Shown one piece after another: positions 53,504-63,213 of a stretch of 64,000 bases of DNA. Origin of the DNA: Anaerobacillus arseniciselenatis (GTDB lineage Bacteria; Bacillota; Bacilli; Bacillales; Anaerobacillaceae). The notes beneath the pieces are model-generated. The model worked only from the letters and a program-made list of their open reading frames with translations, made no database searches and was not told where the DNA came from. The position numbers and the translations under genes are program-made. Location of the stretch: assembly GCF_001865995.1 (NCBI RefSeq), contig NZ_MLQQ01000010.1, positions 124,001 through 188,000 on the forward strand. The letters run 5' to 3'. Positions within the stretch are counted from its first letter, which is position 1. Each line of letters begins with the position of its first letter.

Positions 53504-54880
53504 TCATAGTAATTGTAGTTTCGCGACTACTTCCACATGATTCGTATGAGGGAACATATCGACCGGTTGCACTTCGACGGTTTTAAAACCACCATCCTCT
53601 AAAATACGCAAATCACGCGCTAATGTCGCTGGATTACATGACACATAAACGACTCGCTCTGGTTTCATTTTTATAATCGTATCGAGTAAAGCTTCATCAC
53701 AGCCTTTTCTCGGCGGATCAACAACAATAACGTCAGCACGAATTCCTTGAGCATACCACCAAGGAATCACTTTCTCTGCTTCACCGACCGCAAAGTCGAC
53801 ATTTTCCATTTTATTTAATTGCGCATTTCGCTTTGCATCACTAATTGCTTCTGGAACTATTTCGACACCATATACCTGCTTCGCTTTTTGCGCTAAAAAT
53901 AATGAGATCGTTCCAATTCCACAGTAAGCATCTATGACTGTCTCGGAACCGGTTAGCTCGGCATATTCAAGTGCTTTATCATATAAAACTTTCGTTTGCT
54001 CAGGATTTACTTGATAAAAAGATCGTGCAGAAATGGCAAATTTTACATTGCCTATCGTGTCATAAATATATTCTTCGCCCCACAATACTTTCGTTTCCTC
54101 ACCAAAAATAACATTTGTCCGTTTCGTATTTACATTTTGAACAATCGCTGTGACATTCGGTAGCTTTTTGCAAATCTCTTCGACGATCTTTTGTTTGTTT
54201 TCTAAATCGCGTGATCTAGTCACTAAAACAACCATTAATTGCCCCGTATTAACACCGTAACGAGCCACGACATGACGTAAAATGCCACTATGTTTTTTTT
54301 CATCATAGGCACGAACACCAATTTTTTTCGCAACATCTTTGACAACTTGAACAACTTTATCGTTTTCTTCGTGTTGAATTAAACAGCTATTCATATCGAT
54401 AATTTCGTGACTTCGTTCTTGATAAAAACCTGCGACAAGTCCACCCTCTCTCTGCGCAAAAGGAACTTGAGCTTTATTTCGATACCGCCACGGATCACCC
54501 ATTCCGAGCGTAGAGTGTACGGTAATATTATGAATGTGTCCAATACGCTCAAGCACATTGCGAACTTGCTTTTGTTTTTGTTTTAACTGTCCTGCGTAGC
54601 TTAAGTGCTGCAGCTGGCATCCTCCACATTGATCAAAAATCGGACACGGGGTCTCGTCTACTCGGTCTTCACTTTTTTCTAGTACTTCAATAAGTTTTGC
54701 AAATCCATAGCCCTTATTTACTTTTACTACTTTGATTTTTGCACGCTCTCCTGGTAATGCTTTTGGAATAAAAAGAGCATATCCTTCAATTTTTGCGACT
54801 CCTGCACCTTCGTGAGTTAAGTCTTCGATCGTTACTTCTAACAATTCATTTTTCGAAACTGGTGCTTGTACTTTTGCCAT
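53504..54880 (-). CDS. rlmCD: 23S rRNA (uracil-5-)-methyltransferase RlmCD (YefA type)
   Basis: Protein of 458 residues of the RumA family: N-terminal TRAM domain (about 8-65), iron-sulfur cysteines in [18 protein letters not shown] motif [27 protein letters not shown] and catalytic cysteine in [12 protein letters not shown]. Located downstream of dgkB and gatB, as yefA is in B. subtilis, where the product methylates U747 and U1939. The start at ATG 54880 has GGA eight bases upstream; an ATG six bases earlier is too close. About half identical by eye to the paralog at 1975-3372. Confidence 0.92.
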   Translation of the reverse strand: MAKVQAPVSKNELLEVTIEDLTHEGAGVAKIEGYALFIPKALPGERAKIKVVKVNKGYGFAKLIEVLEKSEDRVDETPCPIFDQCGGCQLQHLSYAGQLKQKQKQVRNVLERIGHIHNITVHSTLGMGDPWRYRNKAQVPFAQREGGLVAGFYQERSHEIIDMNSCLIQHEENDKVVQVVKDVAKKIGVRAYDEKKHSGILRHVVARYGVNTGQLMVVLVTRSRDLENKQKIVEEICKKLPNVTAIVQNVNTKRTNVIFGEETKVLWGEEYIYDTIGNVKFAISARSFYQVNPEQTKVLYDKALEYAELTGSETVIDAYCGIGTISLFLAQKAKQVYGVEIVPEAISDAKRNAQLNKMENVDFAVGEAEKVIPWWYAQGIRADVIVVDPPRKGCDEALLDTIIKMKPERVVYVSCNPATLARDLRILEDGGFKTVEVQPVDMFPHTNHVEVVAKLQLL

Positions 54881-54974
54881 TTTCATCGTCCGTCCTTACG
54901 TTCAATTTTTTCTAGTGTTGATTTTATCATAAAAAAAACATTAAAAGCGAATTGCTCGTTATGTCCGAAAAATA

Positions 54975-55085
54975 AAGGCTGCCCCATAAATGTTTGTTCA
55001 TCCCGATGTAATATAGTTGACGTGTTTTAGCGACACCGTCTATTTATACCGTCGAGATGACTGACACTTTGCTTTAGGACAGCCT
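54975..55085. terminator. GTGTCTGACAC-family hairpin after dgkB
   Basis: AAGGCTGCCCCATAAATG faces a right arm ending TTAGGACAGCCTT, with CTGACACTTTG on the right side. Confidence 0.6.
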
Positions 55086-55119
55086 TTATTTTGAAAATTT
55101 TCTTCTTTGAACAATTCGT

Positions 55120-56034
55120 TTAATCAAGTTCTTTATATTTCCGATAGCGGCTCTCTGGTACGAATAGCTGAAAGTGATGTCTTAAGTTCACAAATTCGCC
55201 GGGCAGCATGCCACCGTATTCCCCATCTAAGTTTAAGTGAACGACGCTATCAACGTACACTTTAATTCTACTTGCTTGCACATAAAGAACAGAAGGATCA
55301 TAAATATGTTCCCCACGAGTAGCGCTACTGACCACGCGAACGAAATCTGGTAGATTAGTTTTCTTTAATATGAGTAAATCAAACATCCCATCATTTAAAG
55401 ATGCTTTCGGGGCTAACTTTTCCATCCCACCTACAGAATTTGTGTTTGATACAAGAAATAACATCATTTCTCCTTCAAACAACTTTCCATCGTACTCAAT
55501 TCGGACATGGACCGGCTGGATCTTTGGGAGTTTTTCTAACCCTTTAGCGTAATAAGCCAGTTGACCAATCATTGTCTTTAATTTACTTGGAACTTCATAT
55601 GTGAGCTCTGTTAACGTTCCGCCTCCTGCGATATTGATAAAATATTGATCACCGACTTTCCCAATATCAATCGGTATTTCATAACCATTACAAATCGCAT
55701 CACAAGCAGCTTCAATCGATTTAGGAACCTCAATTGCACGAGCAAAATCGTTTGTTGTACCAGCAGGAATGATTCCTATCTTTGGGCGATACGAAAGTTC
55801 TGCTAACCCATTAATGACCTCATTAATGGTTCCATCTCCACCTGCGGCAACGACTAGATCAAACTGTCTTTCCGCAGCTCTCCTTGCAGCTTTTGTCGCA
55901 CACTCTGGGCCAGTAGTAGCATGAGCTGATGTTTCATAACCTGCTTGTTCCAATCTTTCTAAAATATATGGCAATTGTCTTTTTACGTGTTCTCTGCCTG
56001 CTGAAGGATTATAAATTAAACGTGCCCGTTTCAT
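55120..56034 (-). CDS. dgkB: Diacylglycerol kinase
   Basis: Soluble lipid kinase of 304 residues returning diacylglycerol to phosphatidic acid. Visible: N-terminal RARLIYNPSAGRE, nucleotide-binding AAGGDGTINEVINGLA (about 63-78), GIIPAGTTNDFARA and the C-terminal LNLDGEYGGMLP. ATG start with AAGGGGA upstream. Gene order gatB-dgkB-rlmCD is that of B. subtilis gatB-yerQ-yefA, except that a GC-rich repeat module is inserted between gatB and dgkB. Confidence 0.92.
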   Translation of the reverse strand: MKRARLIYNPSAGREHVKRQLPYILERLEQAGYETSAHATTGPECATKAARRAAERQFDLVVAAGGDGTINEVINGLAELSYRPKIGIIPAGTTNDFARAIEVPKSIEAACDAICNGYEIPIDIGKVGDQYFINIAGGGTLTELTYEVPSKLKTMIGQLAYYAKGLEKLPKIQPVHVRIEYDGKLFEGEMMLFLVSNTNSVGGMEKLAPKASLNDGMFDLLILKKTNLPDFVRVVSSATRGEHIYDPSVLYVQASRIKVYVDSVVHLNLDGEYGGMLPGEFVNLRHHFQLFVPESRYRKYKELD

Positions 56035-56174
56035 AAACAGTCCCCTTTTTTAGCTATAATAAAAACGTGATTAAGCCTCTCCTTAAAAAATTTAAAGCAC
56101 TTTCAAATTCCATCATTTAACATGTACAACTTTTATTTTAACCGATACCAATACATATTAAAAGAGAAATCGGT

Positions 56175-56838
56175 GTTTCGCAGGATGGGGGAGTGTGCAG
56201 TAAACTATAATACGCAATATGGGGAGAATGTGCAGTAATTCGCACTCGCTCGATAGTATGCATTATGGGGAGAGTGTGCTGTAGTTGGGTTCCTTATCGG
56301 GTCAAGCATGCGAGAAGATCTTGCGTTACCTTTTGGTGAGTGTGACGCTTCGTTCGGGCACGGGAGAAGGTGTCGCGTTCCCTTTTGTGTGAAGTGACGC
56401 TTCGTTCGGGCACGGGAGAAGGTCTCGCGTTCCCTTTTGGTTGATGTGACGCTTTGTTCGGGCACGCGAGAAGCTCTCGCGTTCCCTTTTAGTTGATGTG
56501 ACGCTTTGTTCGGGCGCGCGAGAAGCTCTCGCGTTCCCTTTTGTGTGAAGTGACGCTTCGTTCGGGCACGGGAGAAGGTCTCGCGTTCCCTTTTAGTTGA
56601 TGTGACGCTTTGTTCGGGCGCGGGAGAAGGTCTCGCGTCACCTCTTGGGTGATGTGACGCTTTGTTTGGGCGCGCGAGATCATCTTGCGTGCCTTTTTTG
56701 TTGATGAGAAGCTCGGTTACGTCACGCGAGAAATTCTTACGTTCCCTTTAGCTGATGTAGCGTACGATTAGGGCACTTACACTAATTTGCACATCACCTC
56801 CTGTTTTATTGCACATAACTCCCATACTCCGTAACAAA
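56175..56838 (-). repeat. GC-rich module with a tandem 52-bp array (second copy, inverted)
   Basis: About eight 52-bp units in opposite orientation to the array at 20482-20897 (here read as TTCCCTTTTNNNTGATGTG ... CGCTTTGTTCGGGC). The same flanks are present: GCACTCGCTCGATAGTATGC on the left, TTAGCTGATGTAGCGTACG and TTTGCACATCACCTCCTG on the right. Units vary more (GGGCACGGGAG versus GGGCGCGCGAG). Frames of 64-86 codons inside are artefacts. It lies between gatB and dgkB. Confidence 0.85.
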
Positions 56839-56863
56839 AGGAACAGTATCTGACCAGAAAAAA

Positions 56864-56893
56864 GTGCCTGATCCAAGCATACAGATCAGACAC
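56864..56893 (-). terminator. Terminator of gatCAB
   Basis: On the minus strand GTGTCTGATC pairs with GATCAGGCAC and is followed by TTTTTT, 13 bp after the gatB stop. Confidence 0.8.
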
Positions 56894-56905
56894 TCTCTTA
56901 AAACC

Positions 56906-58339
56906 TTACCTCGTTTTAATTTCTTCTAATAATATTTTATTTACTAATTGTGGATTTGCTTTTCCACGTGATGCTTTCATTACTTGTCCGACTAAAAAGC
57001 CGATCGCTTTTTCTTTTCCTGCTTTATAATCGTCAATCGATGGTTGATTTTGATCGAGAATGCCGATAATCATCGTCCTAATTTCGCCTTCGTCAGAAAT
57101 TTGTACGAGACCTTTATCTTTGACGATTTTTTCAGGGTCTCCACCTTTTTCAATTAAGTCCTTAAATACTTGTTTAGCAATTTTTGAAGAAATCGTTCCT
57201 TTTTCAATTAGGCCGATCATTTTTGCTAACGCTTCAGGAGTTAATGGCACATCACCAATTTCTTTATCTGCTGTTTTCAAGTAAGCATTCACTTCACCCA
57301 TAAGCCAATTCGCCAGTTGTTTTGCAGGTGCATCATAAGAAAGGCCTGTTTCAAAAAACTCCGCCATTGCTTTTGATTGCGTAATTACTTCAGCATCATA
57401 GCTTGATAAACCTAATTCACTTTCGTAACGTGCTTTACGTGCATCAGGGAGTTCTGGGATTGTTGCTCGAACTCGTTCCTTCCAGTCCTCATCAATATGG
57501 AAATCAACTAAGTCAGGATCTGGGAAGTATCGATAGTCGTCCGATCCTTCTTTCACACGCATTAAGATCGTTTTCTTATTCGCATCGTCCCAACGTCTAG
57601 TTTCTTGTTGAATTTCGCCACCGTCGGTAAGCACTTCCGCTTGGCGAACTTCTTCATATGCTAATCCACTTCTCACGTGAGCAAATGAGTTTAAGTTTTT
57701 AATTTCTGTTTTTGTCCCGAACTCTTCTTGACCGACTGGACGAAGCGAGATGTTCGCATCACAACGAAGTGATCCTTCTTCCATTTTACAATCAGACACT
57801 TCCGTATACTGAAGGATCGCTTTTAATTTTTCTAAATAAGCATACGCTTCTTCTGGTGTGCGAATGTCTGGTTCAGAAACAATTTCAATTAACGGTGTCC
57901 CGACACGGTTAAAATCAACCAAAGAATAATCCCCGTACTCAGAGTGAGTAAGCTTCCCAGCATCTTCTTCTAAGTGAATACGAGTAATACCGATACGTTT
58001 CTTTTCTCCGTTCACTTCAATATCGATCCAGCCGTGCTCACCTATCGGCTTATCAAATTGAGAAATTTGGTAAGCTTTTGGGCTATCTGGATAAAAATAA
58101 TTTTTTCGATCAAATTTCGTAATTGGTGCGATTTCACAGTTTAATGCCATCGCTGCTTTCATGCCATATTCAACGGCTTGTTTATTTAATACAGGTAACA
58201 CCCCTGGATGTCCTAAACAGATTGGACATGTGTGCGAGTTTGGTGGCGCACCAAATTCTGTAGAACACCCACAAAAGATTTTTGTTTTCGTTTTTAACTC
58301 TACGTGGACTTCTAATCCTACGACCGTTTCAAAGTTCAT
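56906..58339 (-). CDS. gatB: Aspartyl/glutamyl-tRNA amidotransferase subunit B
   Basis: Protein of 477 residues that phosphorylates and amidates Glu-tRNA(Gln) and Asp-tRNA(Asn) with GatA and Gat[19 protein letters not shown] and [12 protein letters not shown] supply the zinc-site cysteines; [25 protein letters not shown] and [13 protein letters not shown] follow. A C-terminal YqeY-like helical domain ends the protein. Last gene of gatCAB, 12 bp after gatA. Confidence 0.97.
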   Translation of the reverse strand: MNFETVVGLEVHVELKTKTKIFCGCSTEFGAPPNSHTCPICLGHPGVLPVLNKQAVEYGMKAAMALNCEIAPITKFDRKNYFYPDSPKAYQISQFDKPIGEHGWIDIEVNGEKKRIGITRIHLEEDAGKLTHSEYGDYSLVDFNRVGTPLIEIVSEPDIRTPEEAYAYLEKLKAILQYTEVSDCKMEEGSLRCDANISLRPVGQEEFGTKTEIKNLNSFAHVRSGLAYEEVRQAEVLTDGGEIQQETRRWDDANKKTILMRVKEGSDDYRYFPDPDLVDFHIDEDWKERVRATIPELPDARKARYESELGLSSYDAEVITQSKAMAEFFETGLSYDAPAKQLANWLMGEVNAYLKTADKEIGDVPLTPEALAKMIGLIEKGTISSKIAKQVFKDLIEKGGDPEKIVKDKGLVQISDEGEIRTMIIGILDQNQPSIDDYKAGKEKAIGFLVGQVMKASRGKANPQLVNKILLEEIKTR

Positions 58340-58351
58340 GTTTACCCCCCC

Positions 58352-59809
58352 TTACAATTGTGGTTTCGCTTTATGGTGATCTGTCGATTGCTCAAATGAA
58401 TGAGCAACACGATAAACCGTCGACTCATCAAAATGTTTTCCGATAATTTGTAGACCAACCGGTAACCCATTTGACAATCCGCACGGTACTGAAATCGCAG
58501 GTACACCTGCTAAATTGACAGGGATTGTTAAAATATCGTTGGCATACATCGTAAGTGGATCATCAACTTTTTCACCAATTTTAAACGCCGTCGTTGGTGC
58601 TGTCGGTCCAATAATTACATCAAAATCTGCTAATACGTCATCAAAGTCTTTTTTAATTAACGTACGCACTTGTTGAGCTTTTTTATAATATGCATCGTAG
58701 TAACCTGAACTTAATGCAAACGTTCCAAGCATAATACGTCGTTTTACTTCATCTCCGAAACCAGCACTACGAGATTCTTTGTACATTTCAATTAAGTTCG
58801 TATCATTATCAGAACGTACACCGTAACGAACGCCATCAAAACGTGCTAAGTTTGCAGATGCTTCCGACGAAGCAAGTAAATAATACGTTGCTACGGCATA
58901 TTTAGAATGTGGTAAAGATACTTCTTCCCAAGTAGCCCCAAGGCCTTCTAACACTTTTAACGCTTCTAAAGTTTTATTTTTAACGTCTTCATTTACGCCT
59001 TCCGCTAAATATTCTTTCGGAACAGCGATCTTCAAGCCGGTTACATCACCCGTTAAGCTAGATAAATAATCAGGAACATCAACATTGGCACTTGTAGAGT
59101 CCATATTGTCATAACCCGAGATTACTTGCATTAAGTAGGCGTTATCTTCTACACTTCTCGTGATCGGTCCGATTTGATCTAATGAAGAAGCAAATGCTAC
59201 AAGACCGAAACGTGAAACTCGTCCATATGTTGGCTTAAGTCCAACAACTCCACAATATGAAGCAGGTTGACGGATCGAACCTCCTGTATCAGACCCAAGT
59301 GAAAATAAAACTTCACCTGCTGCAACCGATGCTGCTGATCCACCACTTGATCCACCTGGAACGTAATCAATATCCCACGGGTTCCGCGTTCGGAAAAAGC
59401 CAGAGTTTTCCGTTGAAGATCCCATCGCAAATTCATCCATGTTCAATTTACCGATCATTACTGCTTCTGATGAACGAATTTTCCCCATGACAGTGGCATC
59501 ATGAACAGGTTCAAAGTTTCCTAGTAATTTACTTGCACAAGTTGTTTTTAAACCTTTTGTAATAATATTATCTTTAATACCGATTGGCAGGCCGTATAAA
59601 AGCCCTTTTTCTTCTTTTCCAACTAACGCCTCATCTAGTTGCTTAGCATAATTGCGAGCATTTTCTTCATCAAGAGAAATGAACGCTTTAACTTTGTCTT
59701 CAACTTCTCCAATTCGTTTATATGAAGCATCAACTAACTCTGAAACTGTTATTTCTTTTTCGCGAAGCTGTTTATGTAATGCTTGTACACTTTGTTCTAA
59801 CAATGACAA
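58352..59809 (-). CDS. gatA: Aspartyl/glutamyl-tRNA amidotransferase subunit A
   Basis: Amidase-signature glutaminase subunit of 485 residues providing ammonia for GatB. The Ser-cisSer-Lys triad is visible: Lys in PIGIKDNI (about 79), [15 protein letters not shown] and [14 protein letters not shown] start at 59809, seven bases after GGAGGG, matching the family N-terminus. Confidence 0.97.
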   Translation of the reverse strand: MSLLEQSVQALHKQLREKEITVSELVDASYKRIGEVEDKVKAFISLDEENARNYAKQLDEALVGKEEKGLLYGLPIGIKDNIITKGLKTTCASKLLGNFEPVHDATVMGKIRSSEAVMIGKLNMDEFAMGSSTENSGFFRTRNPWDIDYVPGGSSGGSAASVAAGEVLFSLGSDTGGSIRQPASYCGVVGLKPTYGRVSRFGLVAFASSLDQIGPITRSVEDNAYLMQVISGYDNMDSTSANVDVPDYLSSLTGDVTGLKIAVPKEYLAEGVNEDVKNKTLEALKVLEGLGATWEEVSLPHSKYAVATYYLLASSEASANLARFDGVRYGVRSDNDTNLIEMYKESRSAGFGDEVKRRIMLGTFALSSGYYDAYYKKAQQVRTLIKKDFDDVLADFDVIIGPTAPTTAFKIGEKVDDPLTMYANDILTIPVNLAGVPAISVPCGLSNGLPVGLQIIGKHFDESTVYRVAHSFEQSTDHHKAKPQL

Positions 59810-59823
59810 CTCGAGACCCTCCT

Positions 59824-60114
59824 TTACTCTAAAATTGATGGAACTTTCACTTGTCCATCTTGTTCTTCTGGTGCGTTTTTCAATGCGTCTTCTCTTTTAA
59901 GCGATTGTTTTACGACATCGTCTCGAAGGACATTTTTCACATCTAATACGTGTGTTGTCGGTTCAATTCCTTCTGTATCTAACTCATTCAGTTGTTCTGC
60001 AAAACCGATAATTGCATCTAGTTGTTCTGTAAACTGCTCAACTTCTTCTTCAGAAACTGAAAGACGAGCTAAATGAGCAACGTGCTTTACTTGATCTTTC
60101 GTAATTCGAGCCAT
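59824..60114 (-). CDS. gatC: Aspartyl/glutamyl-tRNA amidotransferase subunit C
   Basis: Small stabilising subunit of 96 residues: [20 protein letters not shown] at the N-terminus and the closing [20 protein letters not shown], which is diagnostic. First gene of gatCAB with a CGGAGGTGG ribosome site; 14 bp separate it from gatA. Confidence 0.95.
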   Translation of the reverse strand: MARITKDQVKHVAHLARLSVSEEEVEQFTEQLDAIIGFAEQLNELDTEGIEPTTHVLDVKNVLRDDVVKQSLKREDALKNAPEEQDGQVKVPSILE

Positions 60115-60195
60115 TATTCCACCTCCGTTACATATGATAACTTTTAGAAGTCTTTGTTAACATACATTTTCACAATATATAGATAATACCAAACA

Positions 60196-60258
60196 AGAGG
60201 CTTTAATTCAATAAAGCCCCTCTTAACAATTATTAATTAAACGTTTAATTAATTTTTT
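60196..60258. terminator. Two palindromes upstream of gatC, including TTAATTAAACGTTTAATTAA
   Basis: AGAGGCTTT faces AAAGCCCCTCT (60196-60224). The 20-bp palindrome at 60233-60252 is identical to the one at the fbpB stop and is followed by TTTTTT on the plus strand. No plus-strand gene ends here, so its role is unclear. Confidence 0.45.
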
Positions 60259-60327
60259 AGAGCGTAAAAATCCCTCTTATATTATTAAAAATTTTCCCTA
60301 CTGAATGATTTTGCATTAAATAAACGA

Positions 60328-60350
60328 GGGCCCATAAGGACACCCTCGCT
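60328..60350 (-). terminator. Hairpin after the small membrane protein gene
   Basis: CGAGGG pairs with CCCTCG, ten bases after the stop codon; a T-rich tract follows on the minus strand. Confidence 0.5.
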
Positions 60351-60359
60351 TACTTTTAC

Positions 60360-60539
60360 CTATCTACCGAAGCACTCTCGTTCATCCTTCGCATTTTTTA
60401 TAATATAGACCATTATAATACCAGCTACAATCGATAAAAGTCCTAAAAGTACGTTACCGAACATTACTATGTTCATAATCCCCATCACAAATAGAGTAGC
60501 CGTTAGCAATAACATAACTAAACCCAATAACATTTTCAT
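60360..60539 (-). CDS. Small membrane protein of 59 residues
   Basis: MKMLLGLVMLLLTATLFVMG then a second helix LLGLLSIVAGIIMVYIIKNA and a charged tail DERECFGR. AAGGGGGAGAT precedes the ATG. Two predicted membrane helices, no known family. A MITE begins just upstream. Confidence 0.7.
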   Translation of the reverse strand: MKMLLGLVMLLLTATLFVMGIMNIVMFGNVLLGLLSIVAGIIMVYIIKNAKDERECFGR

Positions 60540-60560
60540 TTGATCTCCCCCTTATTTATC

Positions 60561-60682
60561 TTAATGAATTCCATAATTCAATATTATCGCATCAAGTATC
60601 TAAAATGTAGTTACGTTAAGTCACTCGCAACTATATTTAGTTTGATTTGGCTTGATTTAGGAAATTATGAAATTCACTCATC
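60561..60682. mobile_element. MITE-like palindromic element, copy 15 (subtype A)
   Basis: TTAATGAATTCCATAATTC ... AATGTAGTTACG, loop, CGCAACTATATTTAG ... AATTATGAAATTCACTCA. Confidence 0.72.
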
Positions 60683-60759
60683 TATTAACATTATAAAAAA
60701 GAGAGCTCTTTATTGTCTGTTCAAAATGAACAGTTCACAAAATTTTCATAAAGATACTT

Positions 60760-60881
60760 CAATGAATTTCATAATTCATTATTCTCGCTACTAAGATCAA
60801 TATATAGTTGCGTCAAAACCATTCGCAAACTATATATTGCGTGATATGGCTCATTTTTGGTAATTATGAAATTCACTCAGT
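60760..60881. mobile_element. MITE-like palindromic element, copy 16 (subtype B)
   Basis: AATGAATTTCATAATTC ... GATCAATATATAGTTGCG, loop, CGCAAACTATATATTGCG ... AATTATGAAATTCACTCAG. Only 80 bp from copy 15, a subtype A element. Confidence 0.78.
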
Positions 60882-60922
60882 TACCGATTAATAAATTATA
60901 CGGACATTGTCCGTTTCTGCAC

Positions 60923-60959
60923 AAAAAAATGAGGAGATTAGTAATCCCCTCATTTTTTA
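60923..60959 (-). terminator. Terminator of putP
   Basis: AAAAAATGAGGAGATTA faces AATCCCCTCATTTTTT, T tract on both strands. A small ACGGAC/GTCCGT hairpin lies just to the left. Confidence 0.75.
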
Positions 60960-61017
60960 TGTGATTTTCTATTTTTTTAGAGCAACTTACTCTGTTACTA
61001 AAAACGGCATTTTCTCT

Positions 61018-62529
61018 TTAAATCTTACTCGTTTTTACACTATCAAACTCGTCTAAAATTTCTTGTGATGGTTCTTTTCCTAGTAAACTAACGACCATGA
61101 TCGCAATCCATCCAAGGATGAAGCCTGGGACAATCTCATATAATCCGAAAATTGGATGAGTGTCTGCTGTAATGTTGAACCACACCTCAAGTAAGTCTGC
61201 CCAAATGACTACGGTAAGGGCACCGACAATCATACCTGCTAGGGCTCCGTTACGAGTCATACGTCTCCAGAACAACGAAAGAATAATGACTGGACCGAAT
61301 GCCGCACCGAATCCACCCCAAGCGTAAGCGACTAATTCAAGAACTGTGCTTTCTGGGTTGTAAGCTAAGATGATCGCAATTAAGGCAATTGCTAAAACTC
61401 CAAATCGACCGACCCAAACAAGTTCTGTTTGACTTGCTGTTTTTCTAAAGATCGCTTTATAGAAATCCTCTGTAATTGCACTTGAAGAAACTAATAGCTG
61501 AGAGTCAATCGTACTCATAATTGCTGCTAAAATTGCAGCTAGTAAGAAACCAGATACCCAAGGGTTAAATAAAATTTGTGTAAACATGATGAATACCGTT
61601 TCATGAGCACCATCTGCAAGTGGCTCAACGCCAGGACCCATGCTTGAGAAGTAAGCAATACCCACAAAACCTGTGAAAATGGCGCCCATTAAAGCAAGGA
61701 CCATCCACGTCATCCCTACTAATCTAGCTTTCGGAATTTCTTTTGACGACTTTACCGCCATAAAACGCGTAATAATATGCGGTTGACCGAAATAACCTAA
61801 CCCCCATGCTGCAAGTGAAATAATACCTATCGTCGTAACGCCTGCAAACGCATCTAAGTGTGAAGGGTCAATACTTCCAACGGCATTGACCGTTTCACTC
61901 CAACCACCCATTTGTGAAATCGCTACAACCGGAACAATAATTAAGGCTAAAAACATTAAAATCCCTTGGAAAAAGTCCGTCCAACTTACCGCTAAAAATC
62001 CACCTAAAAATGTATATGAAATAATGACAATCGCACCAATCCATAACGCTTGTGTATACGTTAAACCGAATGACGCTTCAAATAATAACGCTCCACCGAC
62101 AAGGCCGGATGAAGTATAAAAAGCAAAGAATATTAAAATAACAAAAGCAGAAATGACTCTTAACATTTTAGAATTGTCGCGGAAACGATTTTCTAAAAAG
62201 TCAGGCACTGTAATCGAATCTCCAGCAATCTCTGTATATTTGCGTAAACGAGTCGCAACAAATTGCCAGTTTAAGTAGGCACCCACTGCTAAACCTACCG
62301 AGATCCAAATCGCTTCCATTCCAGCGACGTAAGCATAACCTGGCAATCCTAGTAAAAGCCAGCTACTCATATCAGAAGCACCCGCACTTAAAGCGGCGAC
62401 ACCCCCACCTAATCTTCTTCCGCCTAAAACATAGTCTGATAAATTGTTAGTCATTCGATAGGCAACAAGACCGATCGCTAACATCCCTACTAAATACACG
62501 ATAAACGTAACTAACGTTGCTGTTTCCAA
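61018..62529 (-). CDS. putP: Sodium/proline symporter (PutP/OpuE type)
   Basis: Sodium:solute symporter of 503 residues with 12-13 membrane helices. LSAGASDMSSWLLLGLPGYAY contains the conserved substrate/Na+ region, and ALMGAIFTGFVGIAYFS and ILAAIMSTIDSQLLVSSSAITEDFYK (split helix 8, Na+ site) are diagnostic. In B. subtilis the opuE proline transporter gene occupies the same place next to gatCAB. TTG start at 62529, preceded by AGGAG within the tiny upstream gene. Confidence 0.93.
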   Translation of the reverse strand: METATLVTFIVYLVGMLAIGLVAYRMTNNLSDYVLGGRRLGGGVAALSAGASDMSSWLLLGLPGYAYVAGMEAIWISVGLAVGAYLNWQFVATRLRKYTEIAGDSITVPDFLENRFRDNSKMLRVISAFVILIFFAFYTSSGLVGGALLFEASFGLTYTQALWIGAIVIISYTFLGGFLAVSWTDFFQGILMFLALIIVPVVAISQMGGWSETVNAVGSIDPSHLDAFAGVTTIGIISLAAWGLGYFGQPHIITRFMAVKSSKEIPKARLVGMTWMVLALMGAIFTGFVGIAYFSSMGPGVEPLADGAHETVFIMFTQILFNPWVSGFLLAAILAAIMSTIDSQLLVSSSAITEDFYKAIFRKTASQTELVWVGRFGVLAIALIAIILAYNPESTVLELVAYAWGGFGAAFGPVIILSLFWRRMTRNGALAGMIVGALTVVIWADLLEVWFNITADTHPIFGLYEIVPGFILGWIAIMVVSLLGKEPSQEILDEFDSVKTSKI

Positions 62530-62531
62530 TT

Positions 62532-62639
62532 TTATTCTCTCCTCTCAATATTGTATGTGATAATAGATAAGACAATTAGTATTGGCATCGGAACAAACAG
62601 CCAAAACCAACTTGCAGTCGTTAATGCGTATTCCATCAT
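62532..62639 (-). CDS. Symporter small accessory protein (35 residues)
   Basis: MMEYALTTASWFWLFVPMPI followed by LIVLSIITYNIERRE: a single membrane helix with a charged cytosolic tail. Its stop is 2 bp from the putP start and its ribosome site is AAAGGTGGTGAAC, so it is co-translated with putP. Tiny proteins of this kind are annotated in Bacillaceae next to sodium/solute symporters as small accessory proteins; what they do is not established. Confidence 0.65.
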   Translation of the reverse strand: MMEYALTTASWFWLFVPMPILIVLSIITYNIERRE

Positions 62640-62946
62640 CGTTCACCACCTTTGAATATGTATTTCAGCATAATATCCCCTTATTCACCTTTATACATTA
62701 GAAAGAAAATTAACGCTATACTGATAATTAATATTTACCGACGAACATTTGAAAATATAACACATAATAAGAAATAGAACATTCTGATTATTATTTTAAT
62801 AAAAACATCGCGCATATTTATTCATAATTACCTTCGATACAAACGCTTACATTGATATATAAGAATATATATCCAACTAGTTTAATTTAAATTAATTTAA
62901 GTTTTTTTCATTTTTATTGAAAATCACAGCAAAAGTCACCCACTTT

Positions 62947-63180
62947 TTTCATACAAAACGCTCATGGCGATGTATCGTCACCATTTGGCATGTAAAATTG
63001 GTGATGGATTTTCTTCCCCTTCGCTATAAACTTCTATCGAATTTTAGAGGCTCGTGAAAGAAAATCCATCACCAAGTATCTATTTACACACAAAACTGTC
63101 ATGTCGATATACCCGTCGCCATCTAACATGAAAAGTCGGGTGGGTGTCCCAACCATCTAACCAACTAGCCAACTAACCAA
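62947..63180. repeat. Composite intergenic repeat, copy e
   Basis: Left module CATACAAAACGCTCATGGCG with hairpin GGCGAT/ATCGTC. The central arms TTGGTGATGGATTTTCTT and AAAGAAAATCCATCACCAA pair around CTTCGCTATAAACTTCTATC. Then the second module CACACAAAACTGTCATG and the tail CCAACTAGCCAACTAACC, running directly into the camS terminator. Confidence 0.72.
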
Positions 63181-63183
63181 AAA

Positions 63184-63213
63184 AAGAGCCTTTCATCAAA
63201 GAAAGAACTCTTA
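63184..63213 (-). terminator. Terminator of camS
   Basis: AAGAGCCTTTC pairs with GAAAGAACTCTT (one bulge); on the minus strand it is followed by TTTTTT, and the stop codon lies in the stem. Confidence 0.7.

Noticed and set aside
56205..56683. Minus-strand frames of 64-86 codons in the second array
   Set aside because: Same repeat-derived artefact; boundaries follow repeat variation, not gene signals.
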